Positions 45,517-54,606 of a DNA stretch of 64,000 nucleotides are shown piece after piece. The DNA lies in the IMG/VR virus record IMGVR_UViG_3300022701_000122, positions 62,001 through 126,000 of that record; one strand, 5' to 3'. The number at the start of each line of letters is the position of its first letter. The stretch's first letter is position 1. The position numbers and the translations under genes were made by a program. Source of the DNA: a virus. Below the pieces are notes generated by a model that did not search any database, was not told where the DNA came from, and saw only the letters and a list, made by a program, of their open reading frames with translations.

Positions 45517-46560
45517 ATGGCAAAAAATTTATTTGGATTTATGAGGGGTAGAGTTCAGGAAGTAGATATTCCTGAATTTAAAGAATATGGTGCTGTTAGA
45601 ATTTGGTTTCCAGATTTACATACTGATTTAGATCCAGATTTTAATCCAGATTCTTCTGGTCTTATAACATATCCAGCAAATAATCCAATTGGAGGCAGAA
45701 ACGATACTAAAGATACTTCGTATGGTGGTGGTGTCGTCTATGTTCCACGGGTTGGAGAATGGATGTTATGCTTTTTCGAACAAGGTGATTTAAAAAAACC
45801 ATTTTATTTATGCGCTTTAAATATATTTAATACTAAATTGCCTCCAGAACAAAGAGTTGATTTTAATGGAGGTTCAATCGATGAACCTCATAGTGTATAC
45901 ACTATAATACGATCACATAACGGTAGATCAATTGTTGTTGCCGATTCTGATGATGTTCAGCGTATTGAAATAACTGGTAAAAAACGAACTGGTTCCCCTG
46001 CAACAGAGCCAGCAGCAGAAAATCAAGATTCTAATTATCATATTATAGATGGAAATCAAACTACTATATTATTTGATGAACGAACAGGAAAAGAAAAAGT
46101 ATTAATAAGAACAAGACTTGGTGATTTTCTTCATATAGATGTCGATGAGAGAAGAATGCAAGCGTTTTTTAAAGAAGATATAAGAATTCAAACAGATCAC
46201 GATTTACATTTAAAAGTTAAAAATGATGTACATATGGAAGTTGGTAATGATTTATTTATTAAAGTTAAAAATGATAAACATTTAAATGTAAATAATGATA
46301 TAAAAGATACAGCTTTAAACAATATGCACATTAAAGCTAATTCATCTTTATATGAAGAAGCTGGTTCAGAAATAAATCAGAAAAGTGGTGGTGGATTTAA
46401 CATGCAAGCTGGTGGGACCATGAATGAAAAAGCAGGGGGAAATGTAAATATTGATGGTTCTATGACGAATGAGCAAACTGGTGCTGCCTCTGGTGCTTCT
46501 GGTGCTACACAATCGAAAATAGCCAAACCAATAGAACCAGTTGGTAAGAGGGAAACATAA
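45517..46560 (+). CDS. Baseplate hub/spike protein, gp5/VgrG-like
   Basis: 347 residues. N-terminal OB-fold typical of gp5/VgrG: FMRGRVQEVDIPEFKEYGAVRIWFP, then GGVVYVPRVGEWMLCFFEQGD and KPFYLCAL. The second half is a repeating beta-helix: runs of 'DLHLKVKNDVHMEVGNDLFI' type with eight-residue periodicity, then Gly-rich GSEINQKSGGGFN. This is the trimeric needle that pierces the outer membrane. No lysozyme domain is inserted, unlike T4 gp5; cell-wall lysis may be provided by the amidase at 51752. Confidence 0.88.
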   Translation: MAKNLFGFMRGRVQEVDIPEFKEYGAVRIWFPDLHTDLDPDFNPDSSGLITYPANNPIGGRNDTKDTSYGGGVVYVPRVGEWMLCFFEQGDLKKPFYLCALNIFNTKLPPEQRVDFNGGSIDEPHSVYTIIRSHNGRSIVVADSDDVQRIEITGKKRTGSPATEPAAENQDSNYHIIDGNQTTILFDERTGKEKVLIRTRLGDFLHIDVDERRMQAFFKEDIRIQTDHDLHLKVKNDVHMEVGNDLFIKVKNDKHLNVNNDIKDTALNNMHIKANSSLYEEAGSEINQKSGGGFNMQAGGTMNEKAGGNVNIDGSMTNEQTGAASGASGATQSKIAKPIEPVGKRET

Positions 46561-46562
46561 TA

Positions 46563-47783
46563 ATGAGTGATGATACGAAAGAACTTGTAAGATCTAAATT
46601 ACTTGATGTTTTTGATAAAGAATTAGAAGTTTTTATAAATACATTTACTACAAGTGTTTTAACAAATGTTGCTATAGTAGAATCTACATTAAGACGACAT
46701 ACATTTAACCCTGTATCTTTTGTAGATTTCTATAAAGGTCAATTATTAAATGGTGTTGGTGATGCAGTTCCAGATATAGATATAACTACAATTAATGAAT
46801 TAATAAATACGTGTGAATACTTAAGTGATACTTATGGTACGAATACAAGTTTGATAAGATCATTTGCATCTAATGTTGGAGATTTAGCAAAAGAATATGT
46901 TGAATCTTTTGATAATATGCCTGATGAATTTAATATAGCTATGGATATGGTTGATATGGTTGATGCTTATTCTGAATATACTGTATATGAAGATTTTGCA
47001 AGATTAGATAGTATGTTAACATGTATGTCTACTGATGAGTTAACTAAAGATGAAGATGGAGATATATTAACTACATTTGTTTCTCAAGTTGATAGCAGAA
47101 TATCTACTTTGGAGACGGTTATTGAAACTATGAGAATTGGCGATGATAATGAATTAGATATATCTATGGTTTATGATAATGCTTCAGTTTCAACAAATGA
47201 TCAAGAAATAATGGATAGTGCATATAATGCTGTTGGTATTGTTTTTGGTAAATTTAAATCCATTCATGAAAATGCATTAAATAAATCATTAGATAATGAT
47301 ACATCTATAACTTATATTTATTCTCATTTTAATGAATCTTCTGTTACATCATCTTCTGATCACTATGATTCTATAGATTCAACTTTTGAAAATTCTACCA
47401 CAATAACAGAGTTTTTTGATGCATTAGAACTTCCAGTTGATATAACTAATAAAGTTGGTATGTTAGATGTTGCAATAGAAATAACTGATACAGCAATATA
47501 TGAAGAAGAAGTTCCAACTGATAGATTACCATGTTTTTCAAGATATACTGCAACAGTCAATTTAACAATTGGTAATACAACAAAAAGTGGAACAGGAGAA
47601 TATGTTTATGGTATACCTGTTAGATTATTGGGATGTGGTGTATATGGTGTAACTCAACTCACATCACCAACAAGTGAAGAACTTATAATATATAAAAGTA
47701 GTTTACTTATTGCTATAAAGAATGCAATACGCAATGCTATAGATAATTTCGAATTAAATGAAATAGATATTCAGTTGTACTAA
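46563..47783 (+). CDS. Unknown 406-residue baseplate-region protein
   Basis: Two bases after the spike gene. Acidic, Ser/Thr-rich and mainly helical in the first 280 residues; the last 110 residues form a beta-rich domain (YTATVNLTIGNTTKSGTGEY...GIPVRLLGCGVYGVTQL). No motif is recognised. Position and two-domain shape suggest a baseplate or tail component. A reverse-strand frame across it has no ribosome binding site and is rejected. Confidence 0.6.
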   Translation: MSDDTKELVRSKLLDVFDKELEVFINTFTTSVLTNVAIVESTLRRHTFNPVSFVDFYKGQLLNGVGDAVPDIDITTINELINTCEYLSDTYGTNTSLIRSFASNVGDLAKEYVESFDNMPDEFNIAMDMVDMVDAYSEYTVYEDFARLDSMLTCMSTDELTKDEDGDILTTFVSQVDSRISTLETVIETMRIGDDNELDISMVYDNASVSTNDQEIMDSAYNAVGIVFGKFKSIHENALNKSLDNDTSITYIYSHFNESSVTSSSDHYDSIDSTFENSTTITEFFDALELPVDITNKVGMLDVAIEITDTAIYEEEVPTDRLPCFSRYTATVNLTIGNTTKSGTGEYVYGIPVRLLGCGVYGVTQLTSPTSEELIIYKSSLLIAIKNAIRNAIDNFELNEIDIQLY

Positions 47784-47797
47784 AAGGACTAAAAAAT

Positions 47798-48193
47798 ATG
47801 AAAATGGATGCAGATCTTTATAAAAATAAAGATATAAGATTGGGATATAATAATAGTGGTTATATTCTTGAATGTGATAGAGGATTAGAGTTAAAAATAA
47901 AGGGTGATTTAACATTAACTGTTGATGGTGAACTTAATTTAATAACAGTTAATGAAAATATAAATGTTGATTCAGTTGGTGGTAAAATACAACTGAATAG
48001 TAGAGAATCAAAACAAATTAAAAATACAAAAGAAGCAGAACAATATAAAAAAGAAAACCATACTGAGAAATTGAGTTATGCTGGTTTGGCACAGAGTGGT
48101 ATTGCTTTATTAATTTCTGGTAAACTTGGGAAATATAAAGCAATTGTTAATGTATTATTGAAAATATATAGATGGGTGAAAAAATATGCCTAA
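47798..48193 (+). CDS. Small spike-like (gp5 C-terminal beta-helix) protein
   Basis: 131 residues behind AAAAGGAC. A repeated beta pattern, GLELKIKGDLTLTVDGELNL then VNENINVDSVGGKIQLNS, resembles the beta-helix of the gp5-like spike. The tail is helical and basic (IYRWVKKYA). It may be an extra spike segment or an assembly partner. The stop overlaps the next gene's start by 8 bases. Confidence 0.6.
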   Translation: MKMDADLYKNKDIRLGYNNSGYILECDRGLELKIKGDLTLTVDGELNLITVNENINVDSVGGKIQLNSRESKQIKNTKEAEQYKKENHTEKLSYAGLAQSGIALLISGKLGKYKAIVNVLLKIYRWVKKYA

Positions 48194-51100
48194 GACAATA
48201 AGAAATCAAGATAATTTTATTAATGCTTATACATATATAACTGAACAATTAGATATATATGATTATAAGTTAGAAACTGATATAGATATTCTCGAAATGA
48301 AGTTGAGAGCTTTAGATGGTCCAGTAAATGCTGAAGAATCTGGCGGTATGAAATTCGAATCAAATAAACTATATTTTCCAGATTCAAAAGTTATCATTAC
48401 AACTGATAATGGTCCAAAGATATATAAGTGCAATACTCTTCATGTATCAGGAATAAGAGAATTTAAGAGATTAAGTAAAATACAAAAATGGTCGCCAAAT
48501 ATAACATATAAAGCAGCAAATAGTAAAACTCATACAACTTATAATGGTGGAGCAGATCCCTGGGGAACATACTCTGAATCGTATTATGGTGATGTTGTAA
48601 GTTATCAAGATAAATTATATTTAGTTGTATCAGATTTTACAAGCTGTTATGAATTTGATAATGGATCATTAGATGAAATTGAATCATGGTCATATTGGTC
48701 TAAGTTGACAGATTATGATAATGGAGCATTAGTTGTTTCCAATGGTTATTTATGGGAATGTACTACACCACATGTAAGTGGTGATCTATTTGAAACAAAG
48801 CCATCTTTCTTTAGTAAATATTGGACTGAAGAAGGAGATGCTTTAGTTTGGGAATCTGATTCAAATGTGCCAATTGATCATTTTTCTTCTCTAAAAAATG
48901 AGTTACAATTATTGGATTTATATGTGAGAACAGAAGAAGACAAATTAATTGGAAATGAAATGTCATATAGTGAAGAAATTAATAAACGAGTAGTTCAAAT
49001 GGTTAATTTTTCAATGATGATAAATCTTGATACTGGATATCAAAATCAAGATTTCGATTTTCCAATTATACTTAGACCACCTTTATTAACAACTGATCAA
49101 ACAGAAGAAATATATCAATTATATCTTACTAAAAAAGCAAATAATGAATTAGATGTTCCATCTGATTATTTATTCAAAGTTGCTTCAAATTGTGTAGATG
49201 AGGAAGTCGTAAGTGCTGAGAACTCATTAAGTGGATTTATTTCACCACTTATTCAACTTGATGGAATTAGAGATGCGTCTCAAAAAATGAGAAGTGAACT
49301 TGATTCAAAAATAGCATATAGAGAAAAATTATATGATGAATTACATGATTTAGTATATAGTGTATTAACAACCGATCCAAATGTTACTACAAGAGATCAA
49401 TTATCATTAGCTAAAACATGGCGTCCAAATACAAGATATGAAAAATGGGATATGATAACTTCTGTTAAACCTGGAACCGTTGTTGCTGGATTATATGACA
49501 CATCTACTTTCAGTTTTACTTCAGCTATGGATCATTATGATACGTATGGTTCTCCTGGTCATATATGGATATGTAAATACGCACATACGAGTGGAACCAT
49601 ACATCCGACTATGGATAATACAGATGATCCTCCTCCAGGTCTTGGAAAAAGATCTGTAATGTACAAAGATCCAAATACTGATGAACCAATATGGCCTTTT
49701 CCATATTGGTGTGATGATTGTGAGACAAATTCTGATACTGCTACATGTAGTGAATGTAGCGGATCAAATGTATCTATACTAAATGAGGAAACTATATGGG
49801 TAAGACCATTGTGTACAGATTCTACAGCATTTATAGATTCAAATCTTACATTTAGTCCTAATCAAGATGATCCTCATGATTGGGAATCTGGTTTTATTCC
49901 AATGGTTTATTATCATCATAATTCTTCGAATGAAAGTGTTCTTCCAGATACAACGTTGCAAGATGAAGAGAGTAAATTTGGAGTAGCACAAACACAAGTA
50001 GATTATTCGACATTTGGAATAGTTGATGTAGAAGGTGATACTATACCATTTTTATTACTCAGATATTACAGTATGATATTTAAAATGGATAGATCTGGTT
50101 ATTCTACATCATTAGCAACACCTGTATCCCAAGGTAATCCTTTATATTGGCTTAATGATGCTCTTGATAATTTATCTTTGTCATTCGTTGGAATTGAACC
50201 AAAATTAAATGGTACTTTAGCAGATGAAGTAAAATTATTATCAATAGCATTTATGCCACAACGAAATCATGTTCCACCACAGAATGAGTGTTGCAAAGGT
50301 GGAAGTGGTGAAGGTACAACGATTCCAGAACCATCTGATATTCCAGGAGAACCACTTGAAGACGATACGCAAAGTGTAAAAAGAAGATCACATGATATTA
50401 GTAAATGTAATACATGTGAATTCGAATATGATAGTTGGGTTGATGCATATATATCTGGTTGTCCAAGATGTGGTTCTAATACAGAGCAATCAAGAACTGA
50501 ACTTGGTAGAGCATTAAAACCGATGAATTGTGGTAAAGTTAAACCTTGGTGTACTGGTATGAAAATACATCCATCGTTTGGTCCAAATGGAACGCTATCT
50601 CCAACAAATGCGAAATTTGCGTCACCAGGATCTTCTGATGATCCATATTGTTATGGTGCTGGAGATTCTCCACCAGTTGTATCTGATTGTACACCATGTT
50701 ATGGTTGTAGTATAGCTATACCAGAACCACTTGTTATTCCAACAAATTCAGATACAGTGTTTTCTTATAAAAAAAGAATATGGAAACATTGGGCACAAAT
50801 AGCGACTGGTTGGATTTGTACATATCTAACTGATCCAACAGTAATATGGCCTGGAGATCATCGTGCAGGAGAAAGTGATGATGAATATCAAGATCCAGAT
50901 CCATCTAATCCGGGGTGTGGAGATCCTTCTAATTTTTGGCCATATAATTGGGCAGATGCTCCAGATGCAGTATCTGGTGGATGGAATGATTTTTATGCTG
51001 AACCTGTTAGTAATGCGCCAGGAGATGGATATATATCAAAATATACTGCTATAGATGGTCATGATATAAACACGTATGGTGATTATTATGGTACACCCGA

Positions 51101-51464
51101 AGAATGTTTTAAACCATTTGCATTTTGTAGATTTACCGATTCTGGAGAATGTGGTGAAACTTCTGGTATTAGTACAGTAAGAGATAGAAATAATTTAATA
51201 TCAAGAGGACCAGGACCAGGACCAGGAGTATTATCTGTTGAAAGATTTGCTATATTAAATATAAGATTTAGAACTATAAATAATGAATTGAATAATAAAA
51301 CTCTTGCTATTGGTAATGAACAGATAGTAGAAATATTAGATAATGTTGGTATGCCAAATTTCAAAAATGATTACATCGAAGCATTTCAGAATTTAAAAAG
51401 ACAGAAAATAAATAATATATATACACTTACAGAATATTGCAACGAATGGGTTGTAACACTGTAA
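48186..51464 (+). CDS. Large virion protein with CBM-like segments and zinc ribbons (1,092 aa)
   Basis: N-terminal helical region, then repeated segments with the 'W-x-P-N-x-x-Y-x-x-x-D-x-(V/I)-x-x-x-x-x-L-Y/W-x-C/V' look of carbohydrate-binding modules (KWSPNITYKAANS; TWRPNTRYEKWDMITS; also GALVVSNGYLWECTTPHVSG). Two cysteine clusters look like zinc ribbons: CDDCETNSDTATCSECSG and CNTCEFEYDSWVDAYISGCPRC. A Gly-Pro run (GPGPGPG) precedes the helical C-terminus. It probably belongs to the tail tip or fibre network and contacts polysaccharide (inference). It overlaps the preceding gene and is followed by PAAR, so it is in the baseplate operon. Confidence 0.65.
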   Translation: MPKTIRNQDNFINAYTYITEQLDIYDYKLETDIDILEMKLRALDGPVNAEESGGMKFESNKLYFPDSKVIITTDNGPKIYKCNTLHVSGIREFKRLSKIQKWSPNITYKAANSKTHTTYNGGADPWGTYSESYYGDVVSYQDKLYLVVSDFTSCYEFDNGSLDEIESWSYWSKLTDYDNGALVVSNGYLWECTTPHVSGDLFETKPSFFSKYWTEEGDALVWESDSNVPIDHFSSLKNELQLLDLYVRTEEDKLIGNEMSYSEEINKRVVQMVNFSMMINLDTGYQNQDFDFPIILRPPLLTTDQTEEIYQLYLTKKANNELDVPSDYLFKVASNCVDEEVVSAENSLSGFISPLIQLDGIRDASQKMRSELDSKIAYREKLYDELHDLVYSVLTTDPNVTTRDQLSLAKTWRPNTRYEKWDMITSVKPGTVVAGLYDTSTFSFTSAMDHYDTYGSPGHIWICKYAHTSGTIHPTMDNTDDPPPGLGKRSVMYKDPNTDEPIWPFPYWCDDCETNSDTATCSECSGSNVSILNEETIWVRPLCTDSTAFIDSNLTFSPNQDDPHDWESGFIPMVYYHHNSSNESVLPDTTLQDEESKFGVAQTQVDYSTFGIVDVEGDTIPFLLLRYYSMIFKMDRSGYSTSLATPVSQGNPLYWLNDALDNLSLSFVGIEPKLNGTLADEVKLLSIAFMPQRNHVPPQNECCKGGSGEGTTIPEPSDIPGEPLEDDTQSVKRRSHDISKCNTCEFEYDSWVDAYISGCPRCGSNTEQSRTELGRALKPMNCGKVKPWCTGMKIHPSFGPNGTLSPTNAKFASPGSSDDPYCYGAGDSPPVVSDCTPCYGCSIAIPEPLVIPTNSDTVFSYKKRIWKHWAQIATGWICTYLTDPTVIWPGDHRAGESDDEYQDPDPSNPGCGDPSNFWPYNWADAPDAVSGGWNDFYAEPVSNAPGDGYISKYTAIDGHDINTYGDYYGTPEECFKPFAFCRFTDSGECGETSGISTVRDRNNLISRGPGPGPGVLSVERFAILNIRFRTINNELNNKTLAIGNEQIVEILDNVGMPNFKNDYIEAFQNLKRQKINNIYTLTEYCNEWVVTL

Positions 51465-51491
51465 TGTTAAATATGAGAGGACAAAAAATAA

Positions 51492-51737
51492 ATGCCAGGA
51501 GCCTGTAGAATTGGAGATCTTCATGTCCCACCATTAATTGATATTGGTGGATCAAGTGATGTAATTATAAATAGTCGTGGTGCACATAGAATTGGAGATG
51601 TTCATATCCCTATGGCTATTCAGATAACTGGTTCACCAGATGTTATTGCAAATGGTAAAGGTATAGCAAGAATAGGTGATATATCTTCACCAATTGCAAT
51701 TGAAGTAGTTGGATCAAGTGATACTATACTTGACTGA
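51492..51737 (+). CDS. PAAR-domain spike-tip protein
   Basis: 81 residues, the size of a bare PAAR protein. Three similar turns, GACRIGDLHVPPLIDIGGSS, GAHRIGDVHIPMAIQITGS and GIARIGDISSPIAIEVVGSS, match the repeated PAAR beta-hairpins. It would sharpen the tip of the gp5-like needle. There is no C-terminal toxin extension. The start has AGAGGACAAA as its ribosome binding site. Confidence 0.93.
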   Translation: MPGACRIGDLHVPPLIDIGGSSDVIINSRGAHRIGDVHIPMAIQITGSPDVIANGKGIARIGDISSPIAIEVVGSSDTILD

Positions 51738-51751
51738 GAAAGGTGATTTAA

Positions 51752-52294
51752 ATGGCAATACCATTAATACTAAATAATTACAAATTAGCAAATAAACTAC
51801 CACAAAATATAATATTGCACCATGTTGCCTGTAAAGAAATAAGTGATGAGTATGATTTTGATAATTCTCGTTTACAATCACCAAAATATTCACTTGATAG
51901 TTATAGACAAAGTAAAAGAGAAACTGGATTTAATTTTATAATAGATAGATTTAAAAATGATTTTCAAGTTATCGTAAGTCAGCCTCTTGGAACGTTATGT
52001 GTTTATGATGATATAGATGAAAGTTTTCATAAAGATATTCATATTGGTTTTATGGGAAATTATAATGAAGATATGCCAATGAATAGATTTTATAGAGTTT
52101 TAACTTATAGATTATTATCCCCATTATTACGATCTTTTAGATTACAAGAATTTAATATTTTATTCCATTCTACATTATCAGATGACGACTCTTGTAGTTG
52201 TCCTGGTCAATTCATTGATATGGGTAAAATACTTAATAATCTAAGATCTGTACATAAACGCATACCATTAAATAGATCAAAAACAAGAGGTTAA
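51752..52294 (+). CDS. N-acetylmuramoyl-L-alanine amidase (Amidase_2/PGRP-like)
   Basis: 180 residues behind GAAAGGTG. The zinc ligands are visible: first His in IILHHVACK, second in ILFHSTLSDDDS, and the Cys in SCSCPGQFIDM; HIGFMGNYNEDMP matches the 'I-G-x-x-G-N-(F/Y)' strand. It would cleave the bond between muramic acid and L-Ala in peptidoglycan. Position next to PAAR and the spike suggests a tail-tip lysin acting at entry, rather than a lysis endolysin with holin. No signal peptide. Confidence 0.85.
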   Translation: MAIPLILNNYKLANKLPQNIILHHVACKEISDEYDFDNSRLQSPKYSLDSYRQSKRETGFNFIIDRFKNDFQVIVSQPLGTLCVYDDIDESFHKDIHIGFMGNYNEDMPMNRFYRVLTYRLLSPLLRSFRLQEFNILFHSTLSDDDSCSCPGQFIDMGKILNNLRSVHKRIPLNRSKTRG

Positions 52295-52298
52295 TAAA

Positions 52299-52595
52299 AT
52301 GGATAAAGATAAATTAGAAGAATTGTATAAAGATAACATTCAAACAAATGAATTAATGGAAGATGATGATGAGAAGTTATTTCTGTCTGAATTAACTGCA
52401 AGTACAACAAAAGTAACTAAAAGAACTAAACTAAAGCAACAAGCTGGCGTTCAAGCGTTAAGAATAGCCAAAGAGAAAAATGATCCATTATACAAAAAAT
52501 ATAAAAGATACAATACAATGAGACTTGAAATTAAAAAGAAACTAATGGACAAGTACTCAAGAAAGGGTATGCAATACGTAAGGAAAAATCTTTAA
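52299..52595 (+). CDS. Small basic/acidic protein, 98 residues
   Basis: Starts 4 bases after the amidase stop, behind AGAGG. N-terminal acidic part (MEDDDEKLFLSEL) then a basic helical part (TKVTKRTKLKQQAGVQALRIAKEK). No family is recognised. Last gene before a structured non-coding element. Such two-faced small proteins may be internal virion or assembly factors. Confidence 0.6.
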   Translation: MDKDKLEELYKDNIQTNELMEDDDEKLFLSELTASTTKVTKRTKLKQQAGVQALRIAKEKNDPLYKKYKRYNTMRLEIKKKLMDKYSRKGMQYVRKNL

Positions 52596-52646
52596 TTAAC
52601 TATATATATTAAATAATAACATTGTTGGATTTATATGATAATGTTT

Positions 52647-52783
52647 GGTTAAGAGTGTGGAGAACCTTGGTCAGCCCGTGGTGGTCACGGGTGGGTTAAT
52701 TTCAGTTTTCTGGGTCTATTCTCTGGTGGTGGGGAATGGGTCCTTCTCCGACTGAATATCTTCATGCTCTTAACCATTTTTTT
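52647..52783 (+). ncRNA. Compact structured RNA or elaborate terminator
   Basis: GGTTAAGAGTGTG (52647-52659) pairs with CATGCTCTTAACC (52763-52775), 13 bp with two G-U pairs, and is followed at once by seven T. Inside are CCCGTG/CACGGG (52675-52680 with 52686-52691) and ATTCTC with GGGAAT further on, plus GGAGAA/TTCTCC extending the closing helix. The whole element is clearly more G+C-rich than its surroundings. It fits a ~137-nt multi-branched RNA ended by its own U-tract. A plain terminator would not need the internal hairpins. Family unknown. Confidence 0.65.
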
Positions 52784-52825
52784 AACTAATTGTTTCTTTT
52801 TATATAAAGGATCTTTTTTATTTTT

Positions 52826-53092
52826 ATGAATTTTGAAGATATAAAATTAACATTAGAATTGATAAATGTTGTTATTGATGAATCTTGTTGCGAAGAAGTT
52901 AAAAGAGAATCAATAATATTATTATTAACTGATATATATGAATTTATGAAGATCGTTGTAGATAATGATCATCTTGAAGAATCACCAAATGATTATTATA
53001 ATCATTTGCGTTTATTGATTTTATTCAATAAAACATTAGAATCTGAAGAGAAATTAAAGTTATTAACTTTATTTAGAACTATTTCTATATGA
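52826..53092 (+). CDS. Unknown 88-residue helical protein
   Basis: First gene after the structured RNA; the start follows a weak AAAGGATC and T-rich spacer. Two or three helices, acidic (VVIDESCCEEVKRESIILLL). No family is recognised. Its stop lies inside the ribosome binding region of the next gene. Confidence 0.55.
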   Translation: MNFEDIKLTLELINVVIDESCCEEVKRESIILLLTDIYEFMKIVVDNDHLEESPNDYYNHLRLLILFNKTLESEEKLKLLTLFRTISI

Positions 53093-53103
53093 AAAGGAGA
53101 TTT

Positions 53104-54540
53104 ATGTTAAGATTTGTAAAAAAGAAAAAAGAAAAAAGAAAATGGAAAGTTTTTTTGGGAAATGAACAATTAGTAGAATTATCATTTAAACCAAATACAA
53201 TAACCAATAAATTCAAAGTTGTTGTTGAAACTATAGAAGATATGAGTAATGACATCGATGAATTTGGAGATTGGTATTCTGAATTATTGTCTAAATATAT
53301 TGAAGATGGATATAATGCAGAGATAATACTTGATAATACAATAAAATTGCTACAATATTCAATAGAATATGTAGATGGTAAAAAAGTTGATTTTAGTGAG
53401 TTTGTAAATATATCTAAATCAAATAAGACATCAATTATGTTCTATGAAAATGATTTAAGAGCAATAAGTATTGTATCTACATGTCTGAAATTATTATCTA
53501 TGTATGCATATGATGAACAAATACGAATAAACGAAAATGTTTATAAATCTATATATGAAAAATTAATAACTCCATGTGTGCAATTAGATACAACAACAAA
53601 AATATTTCAATTAGTAAGATCAAGAATTTATAGATCTGCAATAACTGACAGATACATGTGGGAATGGGTGAAAAATGCAATATTTGAAACACCAGAATCA
53701 TTTGTTATGACAATATTTAATTATGTTATGACAAATATATTATCTATTATAACAATTGGTAGAAATCCAATTCCCTACATTGTATCAATTATAGATGATA
53801 GTATTAAATGGTTAATGAAATCTCAGTATAAAGATAAGTTCTTATATGGAGAATCATATGGTGACTCTAATGATCTTTATGGATCATCTTTATCTAAAGA
53901 TGCGTTTTATATTTATTGTTGTAATGATACAATAATAAAGGGTGCAAAAATAGGTATGGATCTATTAGAACATGAGTACAATGTTACACATGATCAATTT
54001 GATGAAATAAGAGATAGACTTGATCAAATAAATGTTTTAACTCCAAATATCAAATTACTTATAATGCCCATTATATCAAAGATATTAGATATACCTTATA
54101 AATATCTTTTAACATGTCCACCAAAACATGCTTTATTATTGGGAGTCTTTATACATTATATATCAAAAGATCAATTTAAAAATAGATTTCCTATAATACT
54201 AAAGTATATGATATCTTGTCCAAATAGAACAGAACAAGCATTCATGTCCACAAGAAGTAGCTATAAAATAAGAAATCTTGAATTTATAATAAACGATGAA
54301 AATAGTAATATATTTGGATTTAAATCAGCAGTTGTTAAATTTGATATAATGAGTAGTATATGTGGAGTTTTGTCAGCTTCTAAAAAGAACTTGATAAATT
54401 TAATAACTGGAAAAAGATTAACTAAAATTACTTATCTTGATTTGGAACATGATATAACTAATTTTTTCACAGGATTATATTCTGGTTCTTTAAATCCATT
54501 ATTTGAAAAATTAAAAGACAAAGCAGATTTGTATTATTAA
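53104..54540 (+). CDS. Unknown 478-residue protein
   Basis: The ATG at 53104 follows AAAAGGAG and is preferred to the in-frame 53089. The N-terminus is very basic (MLRFVKKKKEKRKWKVF), the rest helical with hydrophobic stretches (FVMTIFNYVMTNILSIITIG; MPIISKILDIPYKYLL). No enzyme motif is recognised. The large size and basic N-terminus would be compatible with a virion or DNA-bound protein. An 18-residue basic head followed by a helical body gives no family hint. Confidence 0.65.
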   Translation: MLRFVKKKKEKRKWKVFLGNEQLVELSFKPNTITNKFKVVVETIEDMSNDIDEFGDWYSELLSKYIEDGYNAEIILDNTIKLLQYSIEYVDGKKVDFSEFVNISKSNKTSIMFYENDLRAISIVSTCLKLLSMYAYDEQIRINENVYKSIYEKLITPCVQLDTTTKIFQLVRSRIYRSAITDRYMWEWVKNAIFETPESFVMTIFNYVMTNILSIITIGRNPIPYIVSIIDDSIKWLMKSQYKDKFLYGESYGDSNDLYGSSLSKDAFYIYCCNDTIIKGAKIGMDLLEHEYNVTHDQFDEIRDRLDQINVLTPNIKLLIMPIISKILDIPYKYLLTCPPKHALLLGVFIHYISKDQFKNRFPIILKYMISCPNRTEQAFMSTRSSYKIRNLEFIINDENSNIFGFKSAVVKFDIMSSICGVLSASKKNLINLITGKRLTKITYLDLEHDITNFFTGLYSGSLNPLFEKLKDKADLYY

Positions 54541-54547
54541 GTTTCTA

Positions 54548-54576
54548 CTGTTTTTCAAACAGATTCATTAATTTTA
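54548..54576 (+). terminator. Weak hairpin between genes
   Basis: CTGTTT-TTC-AAACAG (54548-54562), followed by an A/T-rich tail with TTTT at 54571-54574. Possibly a weak terminator or attenuator before the radical SAM gene; no promoter motif was seen after it. Confidence 0.3.
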
Positions 54577-54606
54577 TATATATGGTAAAAATAAGGGATT
54601 TGAAAA

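Noticed and set aside
51479-51495. GGACAAAAAATAAAT in front of the PAAR gene as another promoter
   Set aside because: It lies only 13 nt before the ATG, and AGAGGA serves as the ribosome binding site, so the match is probably fortuitous.
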